From contig NZ_NRCN01000001.1 in assembly GCF_003130255.1 (NCBI RefSeq), positions 186,001-250,000 of the forward strand: a DNA stretch of 64,000 nt, read 5' to 3'. The notes under the pieces are model-generated. The model ran no database searches. It was not told the DNA's origin and worked only from the letters and a program-made list of their open reading frames with translations. This document shows positions 42,303 to 51,812 of the stretch, piece after piece; positions within the stretch are counted from its first letter, which is position 1; each line of letters begins with the position of its first letter. This DNA comes from Aggregatibacter kilianii (GTDB lineage: Bacteria > Pseudomonadota > Gammaproteobacteria > Enterobacterales > Pasteurellaceae). The position numbers and the translations under genes are program-made.

Positions 42303-43496
42303 ATGACCAAAAAACCTCTAATTATTGCTTTAGTCGCTGCCGCCGTCATTGCCGGCGGTTATTTTTTTACACAAGATACCGATGCTCAAGCAAGTTACTT
42401 AACGGAAGCCGTTCAACGCGGCGATATTGAAAAAAATGTTGTAGCGACAGGCTCTATTGAAAGTGTCAATACCGTCGATGTGGGGGCGCAAGTTTCCGGT
42501 AAGGTCACAAAACTCTATGTCACCTTAGGACAGCAAGTAAAAAAAGGGGATTTAATCGCCGATATTGATTCCACAACGCAAATCAATACGTTAAATACCC
42601 GTAAAGCAGAATTAGCCGGTTATCAGGCACAGCTAATCGCCCGTAAAACGGCTTATGATGTGGCGCAATCCAATTACCATCGTTTATCGAAACTTTACAG
42701 CCAAAAAGCCACTTCGTTAGATACCTTGAATACCGCCAAATCAACGTTAGATAACGCCAAAGCGGAAATGAATGTTATTCAAGAAAATATTAAGCAAGCA
42801 GAAATTGAAGTAAATACCGCCGAAACGAATGTTGGCTACACTAAAATCACCGCGCCGATTGATGGCACCGTGATTTCTACGCCGGTTTCCGAAGGCCAAA
42901 CCGTAAACTCCAATCAAACAACACCGACTATTGTCAAAATAGCCGATTTAAGCAAAATGCGTATTAAACCGGAAATTTCTGAAGGTGATATTACCAAAGT
43001 CAAAGCCGGTCAATCGGTGAGCTTTACCATTCTTTCTGACAATAAAAAAGTTTATCACGCCAAAATTGATTCTGTCGATCCGGCAACAACAACCATCAGT
43101 GATAATTCCTCCGGCTCCGGCAGTTCGAGTTCCGGCAGTTCCGGCTCGAGCAGTTCAAGCTCAAGTGCGGTGTATTATTACGCCAATATTGTTGTAGATA
43201 ATCCTGACCAGGTGTTGCGTATCGGCATGACAACAGAAAACAACATCAAAATTGCCGAAGCCAAAAACGTACTCTCCGTACCTAACATGGCGGTTCAAAC
43301 ACAACACGGCAAAACCTTTGTGAACATATTGAACGGCAACAACCAACCGGAACGACGTGAAGTGGAAATCGGGGTACAAAATGATTACCAAACGGAAATT
43401 AAATCCGGGGTCGCCGAGGGTGAAAAAGTGATCGTGTCACAAGTTGCCGCAGGTGAAACTGTTGGCAATAATATGCGCGGCCCACGAATCTTCTAA
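42303..43496 (+). CDS. macA: MacA periplasmic adaptor (membrane fusion protein)
   Basis: 397 residues with an N-terminal membrane anchor/signal (KPLIIALVAAAVIAGGYFF). Lipoyl half-motifs flank an alpha-helical hairpin: VDVGAQVSGKVTKLYVTLGQQVKKGDLIADID near 62-95, a Gln/Ala/Lys hairpin (100-175), then GYTKITAPIDGTVISTPVSEGQ. It joins MacB to the TolC-like channel. A Ser/Gly tract of 20 residues (about 269-288) interrupts the beta-barrel region and is followed by SAVYYYANIVVD; the end of this tract is encoded by a USS at about 43163. It begins the macA-macB-TolC-like operon. Confidence 0.93.
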   Translation: MTKKPLIIALVAAAVIAGGYFFTQDTDAQASYLTEAVQRGDIEKNVVATGSIESVNTVDVGAQVSGKVTKLYVTLGQQVKKGDLIADIDSTTQINTLNTRKAELAGYQAQLIARKTAYDVAQSNYHRLSKLYSQKATSLDTLNTAKSTLDNAKAEMNVIQENIKQAEIEVNTAETNVGYTKITAPIDGTVISTPVSEGQTVNSNQTTPTIVKIADLSKMRIKPEISEGDITKVKAGQSVSFTILSDNKKVYHAKIDSVDPATTTISDNSSGSGSSSSGSSGSSSSSSSAVYYYANIVVDNPDQVLRIGMTTENNIKIAEAKNVLSVPNMAVQTQHGKTFVNILNGNNQPERREVEIGVQNDYQTEIKSGVAEGEKVIVSQVAAGETVGNNMRGPRIF

Positions 43497-43515
43497 AGTG
43501 CGGTGGAAATTTCCA

Positions 43516-45447
43516 ATGAATATTATTGAAATGAAAAATATCAACCGCTACTTTGGCACGGGAGAAAATCGCGTTCATATTCTAAAAGACATTTCTTTGA
43601 ATATTGAAAAAGGCGATTTCGTGGCAATTATCGGGCAATCGGGCTCAGGCAAATCGACGCTCATGAATATCATCGGCTGTCTGGACACGGCCACCAGCGG
43701 TTCTTATAAAATTCATAACAACGAAACCGTGGAACTCAGCAACGATCAACTTTCCGATTTACGTAGCCAAACCTTCGGTTTTATTTTCCAACGCTATAAC
43801 CTCCTTTCCAGTCTCACCGCCGCAGAAAATGTGGCCTTGCCGGCAATCTATGCGGAAATGTCGCAAGAACAGCGTCTAACGCGTGCCAAACAGTTATTGG
43901 AAAAACTCGGTTTAGGAGATAAATGGCAAAATAAGCCCAACCAACTTTCCGGCGGTCAACAACAACGGGTCAGTATCGCTCGCGCCTTGATGAACGGTGG
44001 CGAAATCATTTTAGCGGATGAACCCACCGGTGCTTTGGATTCGCAAAGTGGCGAAAATGTCATGGAAATTCTGCGTCAACTGCATTCCGAAGGACACACC
44101 ATTATTATGGTGACTCATGACCGCGAGATCGCCGCCAGTGCCAACCGTGTCATCGAAATTAAAGACGGTGAAATTATTGGCGACACGCAAACCCATCCGG
44201 TGAAAAGTGCGGTCAAAAATTCAAGTGTTTTTAAAGGGCGTTTTGGTTTTAGCAAAGATCAGCTGATGGAAGCCTTTCGTATGTCCGTCAGTGCCATTGT
44301 TGCCCACAAAATGCGTTCCTTATTAACCATGCTCGGGATTATTATCGGCATTACCTCCGTAGTGTCCGTCGTGGCATTAGGGAACGGTTCGCAACAAAAA
44401 ATTTTGGAAAACATTAAAGGCATCGGCACAAACACCATGACTATTTTTAACGGTACCGGCTTTGGTGATCGACGTGCAGAACAAATGCAAAATTTAACGG
44501 TAAATGACGCCAACGCCTTAAGCAATCAAAGCTATGTACAAAGTGTTACGCCAAACAGTACCTCCAGCGGCACGTTGATTTACGGCAACCAAACCTTTTC
44601 ATCGACCAGTTTAAAAGGCGTTAGCGAACAATCTTTTGATGTGGAAGGGCTTACGTTAAAACTAGGTAATACGTTTACACAAGAGGATATTCGTAACAAT
44701 CAGTCTGTGGCGTTAATTGATGAAAGTGCGAAAAAATCCATTTTTCCCCATGAAAATCCGCTCGGCAAAATCGTCATGTTTAATAAGCGACCGTTACGCA
44801 TTATTGGTGTAGTGTCTGACCGACAAATGGGCGGTGCCAGCAGTTCATTAAATATTTATGCGCCTTACTCTACAGTAATGAACAAAATTTCCAGCAGCAA
44901 AAAAATCGCGTCCATCACGGTAAAAGTCTCCGACTCGGTCAATAGTACCGTCGCAGAAAAAGGCATTACCGAATTGCTCCAAATGCGTCATGGCAAAAAA
45001 GATTTCTTTATTATGAACAGCGATACCATCAAACAAACTATCGAAAGCACCACAAGCACGATGAAACTCCTCATCTCCTCTATCGCTTTCATATCCTTGA
45101 TCGTTGGCGGCATCGGCGTAATGAACATTATGTTGGTGTCAGTGACGGAACGTACCAAAGAAATCGGTGTGCGCATGGCAATCGGCGCAAGACAATCCAA
45201 CATCTTGCAGCAATTTTTAATCGAAGCAGTGCTTATTTGTTTAATCGGCGGGGTAACTGGCATTCTGCTCTCAGGCGTAATCGGATTGCTGTTTAATACA
45301 TTCATGAGCGATTTCGCCATGGCATTTTCGACTGCCTCAATTATTGCCGCTGTCGCATTTTCCACCTTAATCGGTGTAGTGTTCGGTTATATGCCGGCCA
45401 AACGCGCCGCGCAACTGGATCCGATTACGGCATTAGCACGTGAATAG
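43516..45447 (+). CDS. macB: MacB ABC-type efflux ATPase/permease
   Basis: 643 residues from ATG at 43516, 19 bases after macA; the frame is open further upstream, but that part overlaps macA. The nucleotide-binding domain (1-230) has Walker A IGQSGSGKSTLMN near 41, signature QLSGGQQQRVSIARAL near 145 and Walker B EIILADEPTGALD near 167. The C-terminal part has the MacB permease layout: one helix near 280, a large periplasmic domain and three C-terminal helices (VGGIGVMNIMLVSVTERTKEIG near 545). MacAB pumps export macrolides, peptides or toxins with a TolC-type channel. USS near 44204. Confidence 0.95.
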   Translation: MNIIEMKNINRYFGTGENRVHILKDISLNIEKGDFVAIIGQSGSGKSTLMNIIGCLDTATSGSYKIHNNETVELSNDQLSDLRSQTFGFIFQRYNLLSSLTAAENVALPAIYAEMSQEQRLTRAKQLLEKLGLGDKWQNKPNQLSGGQQQRVSIARALMNGGEIILADEPTGALDSQSGENVMEILRQLHSEGHTIIMVTHDREIAASANRVIEIKDGEIIGDTQTHPVKSAVKNSSVFKGRFGFSKDQLMEAFRMSVSAIVAHKMRSLLTMLGIIIGITSVVSVVALGNGSQQKILENIKGIGTNTMTIFNGTGFGDRRAEQMQNLTVNDANALSNQSYVQSVTPNSTSSGTLIYGNQTFSSTSLKGVSEQSFDVEGLTLKLGNTFTQEDIRNNQSVALIDESAKKSIFPHENPLGKIVMFNKRPLRIIGVVSDRQMGGASSSLNIYAPYSTVMNKISSSKKIASITVKVSDSVNSTVAEKGITELLQMRHGKKDFFIMNSDTIKQTIESTTSTMKLLISSIAFISLIVGGIGVMNIMLVSVTERTKEIGVRMAIGARQSNILQQFLIEAVLICLIGGVTGILLSGVIGLLFNTFMSDFAMAFSTASIIAAVAFSTLIGVVFGYMPAKRAAQLDPITALARE

Positions 45448-45532
45448 ATTTTGTAAAACCCCAAAAATGCAGTTAAAATCGACCGCACTTTTGGCTGAAT
45501 AAAAGCCCCTTTATATTTAATAAGGATAAACA

Positions 45533-46903
45533 ATGTTAAAAATGAAAAAATTAACCTTAGCCATTGTGATGGCAACATCCCTCGCCGGTTGTGCCAATAT
45601 TGGCGATTCTTATCAAGCCAGCCTCGATAATTACAAACAATATGAAGACATCACCAAGCAATACAACATTAAAGACAACTGGTGGGCACTTTATAACGAT
45701 GCGCAACTAAACCGAGTGGTCGAACAAGCCCTAATAAACAACAAAGATTTAGCCAAAGCCGCGGTTTCTGTAAACCGAGCACTGTATAGCGCAAACCTTG
45801 CCGGAGCAAACTTAATTCCAGCCTTCAGCGGTGCGGCAAAATCCTCTGCTCAAAAAGAGATCAACCATGGTGGCAATTCGGCGATCACACATACCGGCGC
45901 GTTAAATGTGTCTTATACGTTAGATTTATGGCGCCGCTTAGCGGATACAGCCGATGCTGCGGAATGGTTGCATAAAGCCACCATCGAAGATATGGAATCC
46001 ACCCGCCTTTCTTTAATCAACTCGGTGGTAACAACCTACTATCAAATTGCATATTTAAATGACGCTATTAGCACCACACAAGAAAGCATCAAGTATTACA
46101 CCGACATCAGCAACATCATGAAAAATCGCTTGGCACAAGGTGTCGCAGACAGTGCCAGCGTAGATCAGGCTCAACAAGCGGTATTAACGGCGCGTAATAA
46201 TTTGATCACCTTGCAAACCAACCGCAAAAATGCAGAAAAAACCTTACGCAATTTGCTGAACTTAAAACCGGATGACGCATTAAACATCAACTTCCCGCAT
46301 ATTTTGAGCGTGAAAACTGTGGGCGTGAATTTAAACGTGCCGGTTTCCGTGATCGCCAACCGTCCTGATGTTAAAGGCTATCAAGCACGTTTAAGCAGTG
46401 CATTCAAAAATGCCAAAGCCACTGAAAAAAGCTGGTTCCCGGAAATTACCTTGGGCGGCAGCTTAAGCCGTAACTCTACCAATCAAACCGGAGCGACTAC
46501 GTTCTCCTCTATTGGCGCCGGTAACGTTGGTATTACGCTGCCATTCTTAAATTGGAACACCGTAAAATGGAACGTGAAAATTTCTGAAGCGGATTACGAA
46601 ACAGCCCGTTTGAACTACGAAAAAAGTATCACCACGGCATTAAATGACGTGGACACCAACTACTACGCGTTTACTCAAGCGCAAAGCCACTTTTCCAACA
46701 TGCAACAAACCCACACCTATAACCAACGCATTACACAATATTACCGCAACCGCTACAACGCGGGAGTGTCTGAGTTGCGCGAATGGTTGACGGCAGCCAA
46801 TACGGAAAAAAGCTCACAGCTTTCTATTCTGCAAGCCAAATACAATATGATCCAAGCGGAAAACGCCGTTTACAGCTCCATGGCGGGTTATTACTCCCGC
46901 TAA
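45533..46903 (+). CDS. tdeA: TolC-family outer-membrane efflux lipoprotein (TdeA-like)
   Basis: 456 residues. The start MLKMKKLTLAIVMATSLAGC ends in a lipobox, so the channel is probably lipid-modified (Cys20). Two outer-membrane-efflux repeats follow (about 55-230 and 265-450), with DNWWALYNDAQLNRVVEQAL and VIANRPDVKGYQARLSSAFKNAKATEKSW as typical NodT/TolC sequences. In Aggregatibacter actinomycetemcomitans the TolC homologue TdeA, needed for leukotoxin and drug export, lies directly after macAB in the same way; the symbol is given on that basis. It starts 85 bases after macB, with a USS in between, and ends the operon. Confidence 0.8.
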   Translation: MLKMKKLTLAIVMATSLAGCANIGDSYQASLDNYKQYEDITKQYNIKDNWWALYNDAQLNRVVEQALINNKDLAKAAVSVNRALYSANLAGANLIPAFSGAAKSSAQKEINHGGNSAITHTGALNVSYTLDLWRRLADTADAAEWLHKATIEDMESTRLSLINSVVTTYYQIAYLNDAISTTQESIKYYTDISNIMKNRLAQGVADSASVDQAQQAVLTARNNLITLQTNRKNAEKTLRNLLNLKPDDALNINFPHILSVKTVGVNLNVPVSVIANRPDVKGYQARLSSAFKNAKATEKSWFPEITLGGSLSRNSTNQTGATTFSSIGAGNVGITLPFLNWNTVKWNVKISEADYETARLNYEKSITTALNDVDTNYYAFTQAQSHFSNMQQTHTYNQRITQYYRNRYNAGVSELREWLTAANTEKSSQLSILQAKYNMIQAENAVYSSMAGYYSR

Positions 46904-46950
46904 TAAAACATCATAAAAATCCACCGCACTTTGTGGTGGGGATAAACATA

Positions 46951-46981
46951 AAAACGGCGCTTAATAATAAAGCGCCGTTTT
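46951..46981 (+). terminator. Terminator of the macAB-tolC-like operon
   Basis: AAAACGGCGCTT (46951-46962) pairs with AAGCGCCGTTTT (46970-46981), a perfect 12-bp stem with a 7-base loop, followed by TTTG. Two USS copies flank it (46922 and 46993) and an inverted one follows at 47046. Confidence 0.85.
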
Positions 46982-47069
46982 TGTTTGAGAGAAAAGTGCG
47001 GTCGGTTTTCAGACTGTTTTTCAAATAAAACGTCACCAAAACTAACCGCACTTTTATAGCTATTACCAA

Positions 47070-48611
47070 TTATTTGCTGATACTATCCATCCATTGGAAC
47101 AGCTCGTCCAGATCATAATCCCCCGAATGCGGCACACCCCACGGAGTTTCATAATCCACCTGTTTGCCTGCCATACGCAGTTTTATCGCGAGCATCGCAC
47201 TGATAGCGTGCGAGGTATCACGATCAGAAGTACCTGCACGAATGCGCCAATATGCGGTTTTGCCGTGATCCACATAATTCATCGCGTTCATTAACTGAAT
47301 GACGTGCTTATCTGCCATTTGCCCTTTCTCGCTACTATGTTGCATGGAATAGTCTGTAAAATGCTGATTATTCACGCTTTCCGTACCGAATAAGTTATTT
47401 TCACCGGAGCTCAAATTCAGCGCATCAAATGCCGGTGGTGATTTCATGCGTTTTTCCGAGTGAATATAACCCTCCCAATCAATGTCGCTGACGCCTTCCT
47501 TGCTCAGTTTCACCCAAGGTTTATCTTCGAAGGACACTCCATTTTTACGGGCTTTATCCGCCGAGCGCACAATGACATTTTTCACATAATCTTTAAAAGA
47601 ACCGTTGCCTTGCCCATCTAACGTCAAGGCATTACCTTTCTCATCTTCTAATTTCAGACTATTTAAATAAGATGGAAACTCGGCTTTTAGTTGATCGGAC
47701 ACCTGAATTTCCGCAGCCGTCAACGTGCCCTCAATTGTGGCTTTTGCTGCTGCTTGCGAACGATCATTAAAACTTTGTGCATTCAAACGGCTCATGTCCA
47801 TACGACGGTAATCATTCAAGCCGTTAAATTCCCACTCATAAGCGCTGTCGGCGTGTTCCAAATTGGTAATCGGGCAATAGGCGGACACCGCAAAAATGAC
47901 ATCACTCGCCTCTGCCGCGCCGGCTTGTTTTAAATACTCAACATAATCCATGCTGTCACCGCTCGCGCCTAACAACGCGGACAATGCTCCACCTGCGCTG
48001 GTGCCGTTAGAAATGATCTTATTGGCATCACCCGGCATTGCTTCATCGTTAAAATGCAAATAACGCACTGCCGATTTCAAATCAATAATTACTGCCGGTG
48101 CCTTGCCGGTATATTTGCCGTCTTTCTCCAACGTCCGTCCACGCGCGCCCACACTTGCCACCACATAGCCTTTAGAAAGTGCGGTCAAAATTGCATTCGG
48201 TTTATCACCACTGCCGAAACCTTTTTCATCATAGGTCGCCGCTTTTGCCGGCATATAACCGCCCACCGCATTCGGCAGGAAAATCGGCGCACTCTTGGTG
48301 TTAAAGCCATTGACTTTGCCACCGTTAAAATAGGCTTCAGGCACATAAATGTTCAGTGTCTGATAATCCGGCTCAACCGGGTTTTGCACATACACAATCT
48401 TTTCAAACGCACGGAATTTCACCGTCTCGCCATTCACTTGAGCCTCTAAAGTGCGGTAAGTTTTCGGAGAGAATTTTAAATCATAGCCACTGTCCGTTTT
48501 ATTGAAATACGGCGCATCCGCCAATGGATCATTCCCCAGTGGCGGATTCGCCATAGCCATACCGGAAACAGCCAACCCCACCACCGAAGCCAACCATGTT
48601 TTTGCTTGCAT
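47070..48611 (-). CDS. Subtype B tannase (secreted alpha/beta-hydrolase)
   Basis: 513 residues from ATG at 48611, preceded by AGGAG at six bases. A signal peptide (MQAKTWLASVVGLAVSGMAMA) is followed by the subtype B tannase fold. The catalytic Ser205 lies in ISNGTSAGGALS, and FLPNAVGGYMPAKA, ASVGARGRT and VSAYCPITNLEHADSAYEWEFNG are typical of this branch. The C-terminal SHAISAMLAIKLRMAGK and PHSGDYDLDELFQWM supply the Asp/His part. Such enzymes hydrolyse gallate esters of plant tannins; the natural substrate here is unknown. Single gene; USS copies lie near 48178 and 48447. Confidence 0.85.
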   Translation of the reverse strand: MQAKTWLASVVGLAVSGMAMANPPLGNDPLADAPYFNKTDSGYDLKFSPKTYRTLEAQVNGETVKFRAFEKIVYVQNPVEPDYQTLNIYVPEAYFNGGKVNGFNTKSAPIFLPNAVGGYMPAKAATYDEKGFGSGDKPNAILTALSKGYVVASVGARGRTLEKDGKYTGKAPAVIIDLKSAVRYLHFNDEAMPGDANKIISNGTSAGGALSALLGASGDSMDYVEYLKQAGAAEASDVIFAVSAYCPITNLEHADSAYEWEFNGLNDYRRMDMSRLNAQSFNDRSQAAAKATIEGTLTAAEIQVSDQLKAEFPSYLNSLKLEDEKGNALTLDGQGNGSFKDYVKNVIVRSADKARKNGVSFEDKPWVKLSKEGVSDIDWEGYIHSEKRMKSPPAFDALNLSSGENNLFGTESVNNQHFTDYSMQHSSEKGQMADKHVIQLMNAMNYVDHGKTAYWRIRAGTSDRDTSHAISAMLAIKLRMAGKQVDYETPWGVPHSGDYDLDELFQWMDSISK

Positions 48612-48686
48612 AAAATTCTCCTGTATCAAAGATATACTGTTGGTTAGATAGACGTATTGTAAATGAGTTCGGCAGAAGAAAATAAA

Positions 48687-48714
48687 AAAGTGCGGTGGAT
48701 TTTGACCGCACTTT
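48687..48714 (-). terminator. USS-pair terminator of the PIN-domain gene
   Basis: AAAGTGCGGT (48687-48696) and ACCGCACTTT (48705-48714) form a 10-bp stem. On the minus strand T-rich sequence follows. It starts 9 bases past the stop of the gene ending at 48724. Confidence 0.75.
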
Positions 48715-48723
48715 ATCAGAGGT

Positions 48724-49566
48724 TTACTTTAAATAATCTATTTTTAATTCTGATGAGTTTTTAATAATTTTATTACTGACTAAATGTTGAATAATGGCAT
48801 TCACTTTAGTTACATCATTTTTTATATTGCATTTTGATGCAATGTCATTTTTAAGGCTTTTGAGTGATGCGGGTCTATGTTTTTGTTCACGTTGTAACAA
48901 ATGCTTCTTATACTTAACATAAATTGACTCATTTTCTAATTGAGGATATTGAAACTTATCTCCATTAATAGCAATTATATTTTGTTTGCATAGCACATTA
49001 AAAACCCAGTCAACAGCTTCTTGCCTTAACTTTTCATCTAAACTTTTAATCCCGGTTTGGGAACGAATGCTGTTGCATAACTTATCTTTTTTTCTTGGTA
49101 AATGTTCTACTTTTGCTTTTGAAATATAAGCCTGAAATTCCTCAAGGTATTGCTCAATATTAATATTAGCTGTTTTTGCCGATTTATCTTCAATTAATTT
49201 CACCGGCTCTTCTTCCACATCATGAAGACTTGGCTTTAGCAAAATACATTTTCTCGGGTTACGTTGATTCTGAATAAATTCACAGATTCCCGAATAGCCG
49301 TTATCTTTTGAAATGACACAAAACTCAATATTTTTATCCGTTTGCATATCCATCTTACCTAAATAATAAGCAATATGAAAATCAAGATTATTTTTAGCGA
49401 TATTTTTTATTGTGATTAATGTGAAATTTAATTCGTCATTAAACTTTTCGGAAAGTTGAATAGTTGGCTGATTAGCACCTAAAAAGAGGAAAATCCGTTC
49501 ATAAAGATGTAAATTCAGATTATCGAGAGAATGAATATTCTCATAATCAATAAAAGCATATTTCAT
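48724..49566 (-). CDS. PIN-domain (NYN/PIN-like) protein, putative RNase
   Basis: 280 residues. The N-terminal half looks like a PIN/NYN-type nuclease domain: KYAFIDYENIHSLDN with Asp7, LDFHIAYYLGKMD with Asp62, and CVISKDNGYSGICEFIQ with Asp88, the spaced acidic residues of the family. The C-terminal part (about 135-280) is Lys/Gln/Asn-rich, probably helical, with winged-helix-like IRSQTGIKSLDEKLRQEAVDWV. PIN domains cleave RNA, often as toxins, but no antitoxin-like gene is adjacent. AT content is higher than its neighbours, which may mean later acquisition. Function is unknown. Confidence 0.65.
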   Translation of the reverse strand: MKYAFIDYENIHSLDNLNLHLYERIFLFLGANQPTIQLSEKFNDELNFTLITIKNIAKNNLDFHIAYYLGKMDMQTDKNIEFCVISKDNGYSGICEFIQNQRNPRKCILLKPSLHDVEEEPVKLIEDKSAKTANINIEQYLEEFQAYISKAKVEHLPRKKDKLCNSIRSQTGIKSLDEKLRQEAVDWVFNVLCKQNIIAINGDKFQYPQLENESIYVKYKKHLLQREQKHRPASLKSLKNDIASKCNIKNDVTKVNAIIQHLVSNKIIKNSSELKIDYLK

Positions 49567-49671
49567 GATTTTGGTTCCATAAAAAGGACAAATAATAAAA
49601 TGCAGTCGTTTTTTTAACTATTTTTCTTAAACAAAAGCCACCTGCTTACGACAGGTGACTTTATGTTATTT

Positions 49672-49995
49672 TTACGCCTTCTTCAAAAACTCCGATTTCA
49701 GCATAATTTTGCCACAATCGACGTTGTGGTCGCCACGGGCGAGGCGGATGCCTTTAAATTTGGTGCCTTTCTTTAATACTTCAGAAGAGCCTTTGAGTTT
49801 GAGGTCTTTGATGAGCAGCACATCGTCGCCGTCGGCGAGGAGATTGCCGTTGCTGTCTTTGACGATGAGTTGATCGTCATCATGCTCCTCGGCTTCATTG
49901 CCGGTCCATTCGTGGTCGCAGTCCGGACAGACAAATTGGATTGAATCGTGATAAGTGTTTTCGCCTTTGCAAGATGGGCAAATTGGATAGTCCAT
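49672..49995 (-). CDS. yjdM: YjdM (PhnA-like) zinc-ribbon protein
   Basis: 107 residues from ATG at 49995; AGGAAA lies five bases before it. An N-terminal zinc ribbon ([21 protein letters not shown]) is followed by the PhnA-type beta domain ([27 protein letters not shown]). Formerly annotated as alkylphosphonate utilisation protein PhnA, but the true function of this family is unsettled. Single gene between the PIN-domain gene and the DMT transporter. Confidence 0.9.
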   Translation of the reverse strand: MDYPICPSCKGENTYHDSIQFVCPDCDHEWTGNEAEEHDDDQLIVKDSNGNLLADGDDVLLIKDLKLKGSSEVLKKGTKFKGIRLARGDHNVDCGKIMLKSEFLKKA

Positions 49996-50088
49996 GTGTT
50001 TCCTCATAGTTTAACAGTGGAATAAAAATTGAAATGCGCGCTATTGTAACGGAACAACACGCATTTTGGGGAATTATTTAGCCCTGCT

Positions 50089-50952
50089 TTATCTGCGTAT
50101 TTTTGCCAATAGGCTAACGGAAACAATAATGACCAATGAACCGATCCAGAAATTAAGCGTCGGCACGTTGTGCCAGAACAACCAGTCGCAAATGCTGGAG
50201 AAAATCACGCCGGTAAAAGCAAATGGTGTGATGACATTGGCCGGGGCATATTTGAAAGCTCGGGTCAGCAATAATTGGAATACGAGGCCGAAACCGCCTA
50301 CCAATAATAAAAGCACAAAACCCTGAGTGGAAGGGATTGTCCATTGTGTGACGAAAAATAGCGGTAACAAAAAGGAACCCAATAAATGGAAGTAAAACAC
50401 GATATTTTTAGGCGAATTGTGCTTGTTGAGCTCTTGCAGGCTGATAAATGCCATGGCAGCGAGAAATGCCGCGCCTAAGGCATAACCGATGTGTTGTAGT
50501 TCAAAATGCTTGGAAGAATCCGTCAGCATGATAATGGAGACGCCCGCAAAGCCAAGGAAGCTACACGCCAGCACTTTTAGCGGGGTTCTTGTTCGTAACA
50601 CAAACAACAATAAAGGGACGAATAACGCCGAGGTATTCATCAATAAAACGGCGATAGAAATCGGTAAGTATTTGATGGCATAAAATGTCAGCAACATACT
50701 GGCAATACCCGCTAGATTACGCATAACAAGAAACGGCCATTGACTGAGCTCGACCTTAAAATCACTGTCGCGAATCATAAACGGCAATAAAAAAATAAAG
50801 CCGATCAAAAAGCGGGAAAATAAAATTTCGCTGGATGGCAATTCATCGGAAGCATATTTTACAAACACGCCCATTAAAGCGATGCTGATATAAGCCAACA
50901 CCATACAAATAATGGCTTTTTGATATGAAGTGGCAGTGAGTTTTTTCGACAT
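50089..50952 (-). CDS. DMT/EamA-family transporter
   Basis: 287 residues with about ten membrane segments of the EamA two-repeat layout (N-terminal SYQKAIICMVLAYISIALMG; repeat 2 near NIVFYFHLLGSFLLPLFF). It resembles RarD/YdcZ-type inner-membrane metabolite or drug exporters; the substrate is unknown. It follows the pseudouridine synthase on the same strand by 43 bases. Different in sequence from the other DMT gene at 11008. Confidence 0.82.
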   Translation of the reverse strand: MSKKLTATSYQKAIICMVLAYISIALMGVFVKYASDELPSSEILFSRFLIGFIFLLPFMIRDSDFKVELSQWPFLVMRNLAGIASMLLTFYAIKYLPISIAVLLMNTSALFVPLLLFVLRTRTPLKVLACSFLGFAGVSIIMLTDSSKHFELQHIGYALGAAFLAAMAFISLQELNKHNSPKNIVFYFHLLGSFLLPLFFVTQWTIPSTQGFVLLLLVGGFGLVFQLLLTRAFKYAPANVITPFAFTGVIFSSICDWLFWHNVPTLNFWIGSLVIIVSVSLLAKIRR

Positions 50953-50995
50953 GAAGACGTCCTAGTGATGATGGCTTAAAAGTGCGGGCAGATTT

Positions 50996-51679
50996 TCAAC
51001 CGTTTTTTTCCTTATTGGTATGAACAACGGTTTCGATAGTTGCCCAAAAACGTTGAAAAAACTCACCGCACTTTTGTCTCTCTTGAAATTCGGGGCTGGT
51101 GCTAATTTGAACCGCCTCTCCGAAATAGTCAAATGATAATTGATAGGCGTGCAAATAGGTGCGGTCCGCCACCTCTCCGCCATATAATTCGTCACCTAAA
51201 ATCGGACTCCCCAAACTTTTCATGGCAACGCGAATCTGATGGGTTTTACCAGTTTTGGGATACAGAATGAATAAACGCAAATTCGGTGCCAAGCTGTGCG
51301 ACACAAAATCGGTAATGGCGGGATTTTCTTTGCTTTGACACAATTTCCACGCACCACGACGGGCTTTTTGCATATCGCCGCTGATTCTGCCCTGCTTTTT
51401 CTTCGGTTTTTGGGTGGATAGCGCTAAATAGGTTTTCTGAATCTGATGTTCGGCAAATTTACGCGACAACGTCACAGCCGCCTTTTCATTTAGTGCCAAT
51501 ATCAACAAGCCGGACGTCACTTTGTCCAAACGATGAACCAACCAAACCTGCGGCACGCCCAATTGCTGTGCCACAAGCCGAGTTAACCCCACATCGGCAT
51601 GATCTTTATGTACGCTTATTCCGTTAGGTTTATTTATTACAATAAAATCAGGATGTTGGAATACAATTTGAAATGTCAT
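50996..51679 (-). CDS. RluA-family RNA pseudouridine synthase
   Basis: 227 residues. The pseudouridine-synthase signature HRLDKVTSGLLIL carries the catalytic aspartate (Asp52) and the GKTHQIRVAMKSLGSPILGDELYGG region supports the RluA class. No S4 domain is visible, and it is shorter than RluC/RluD, so it belongs to the compact RluA/TruC-like branch common in Pasteurellaceae. The RNA target (rRNA or tRNA uridine) is unknown. ATG at 51679. A USS is near 51064. Confidence 0.88.
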   Translation of the reverse strand: MTFQIVFQHPDFIVINKPNGISVHKDHADVGLTRLVAQQLGVPQVWLVHRLDKVTSGLLILALNEKAAVTLSRKFAEHQIQKTYLALSTQKPKKKQGRISGDMQKARRGAWKLCQSKENPAITDFVSHSLAPNLRLFILYPKTGKTHQIRVAMKSLGSPILGDELYGGEVADRTYLHAYQLSFDYFGEAVQISTSPEFQERQKCGEFFQRFWATIETVVHTNKEKNG

Positions 51680-51812
51680 GACAGAAAAACCTCAAGAAAT
51701 GATGCGCTGAATTATACCATGAAAGCAACGGTGGAAACTGCTTGCAATTAGGTGAGAAAACAGAAAAGTGCTATACTTTCCGCACTATACTCGTTTCATG
51801 CTGTCGTAAATT

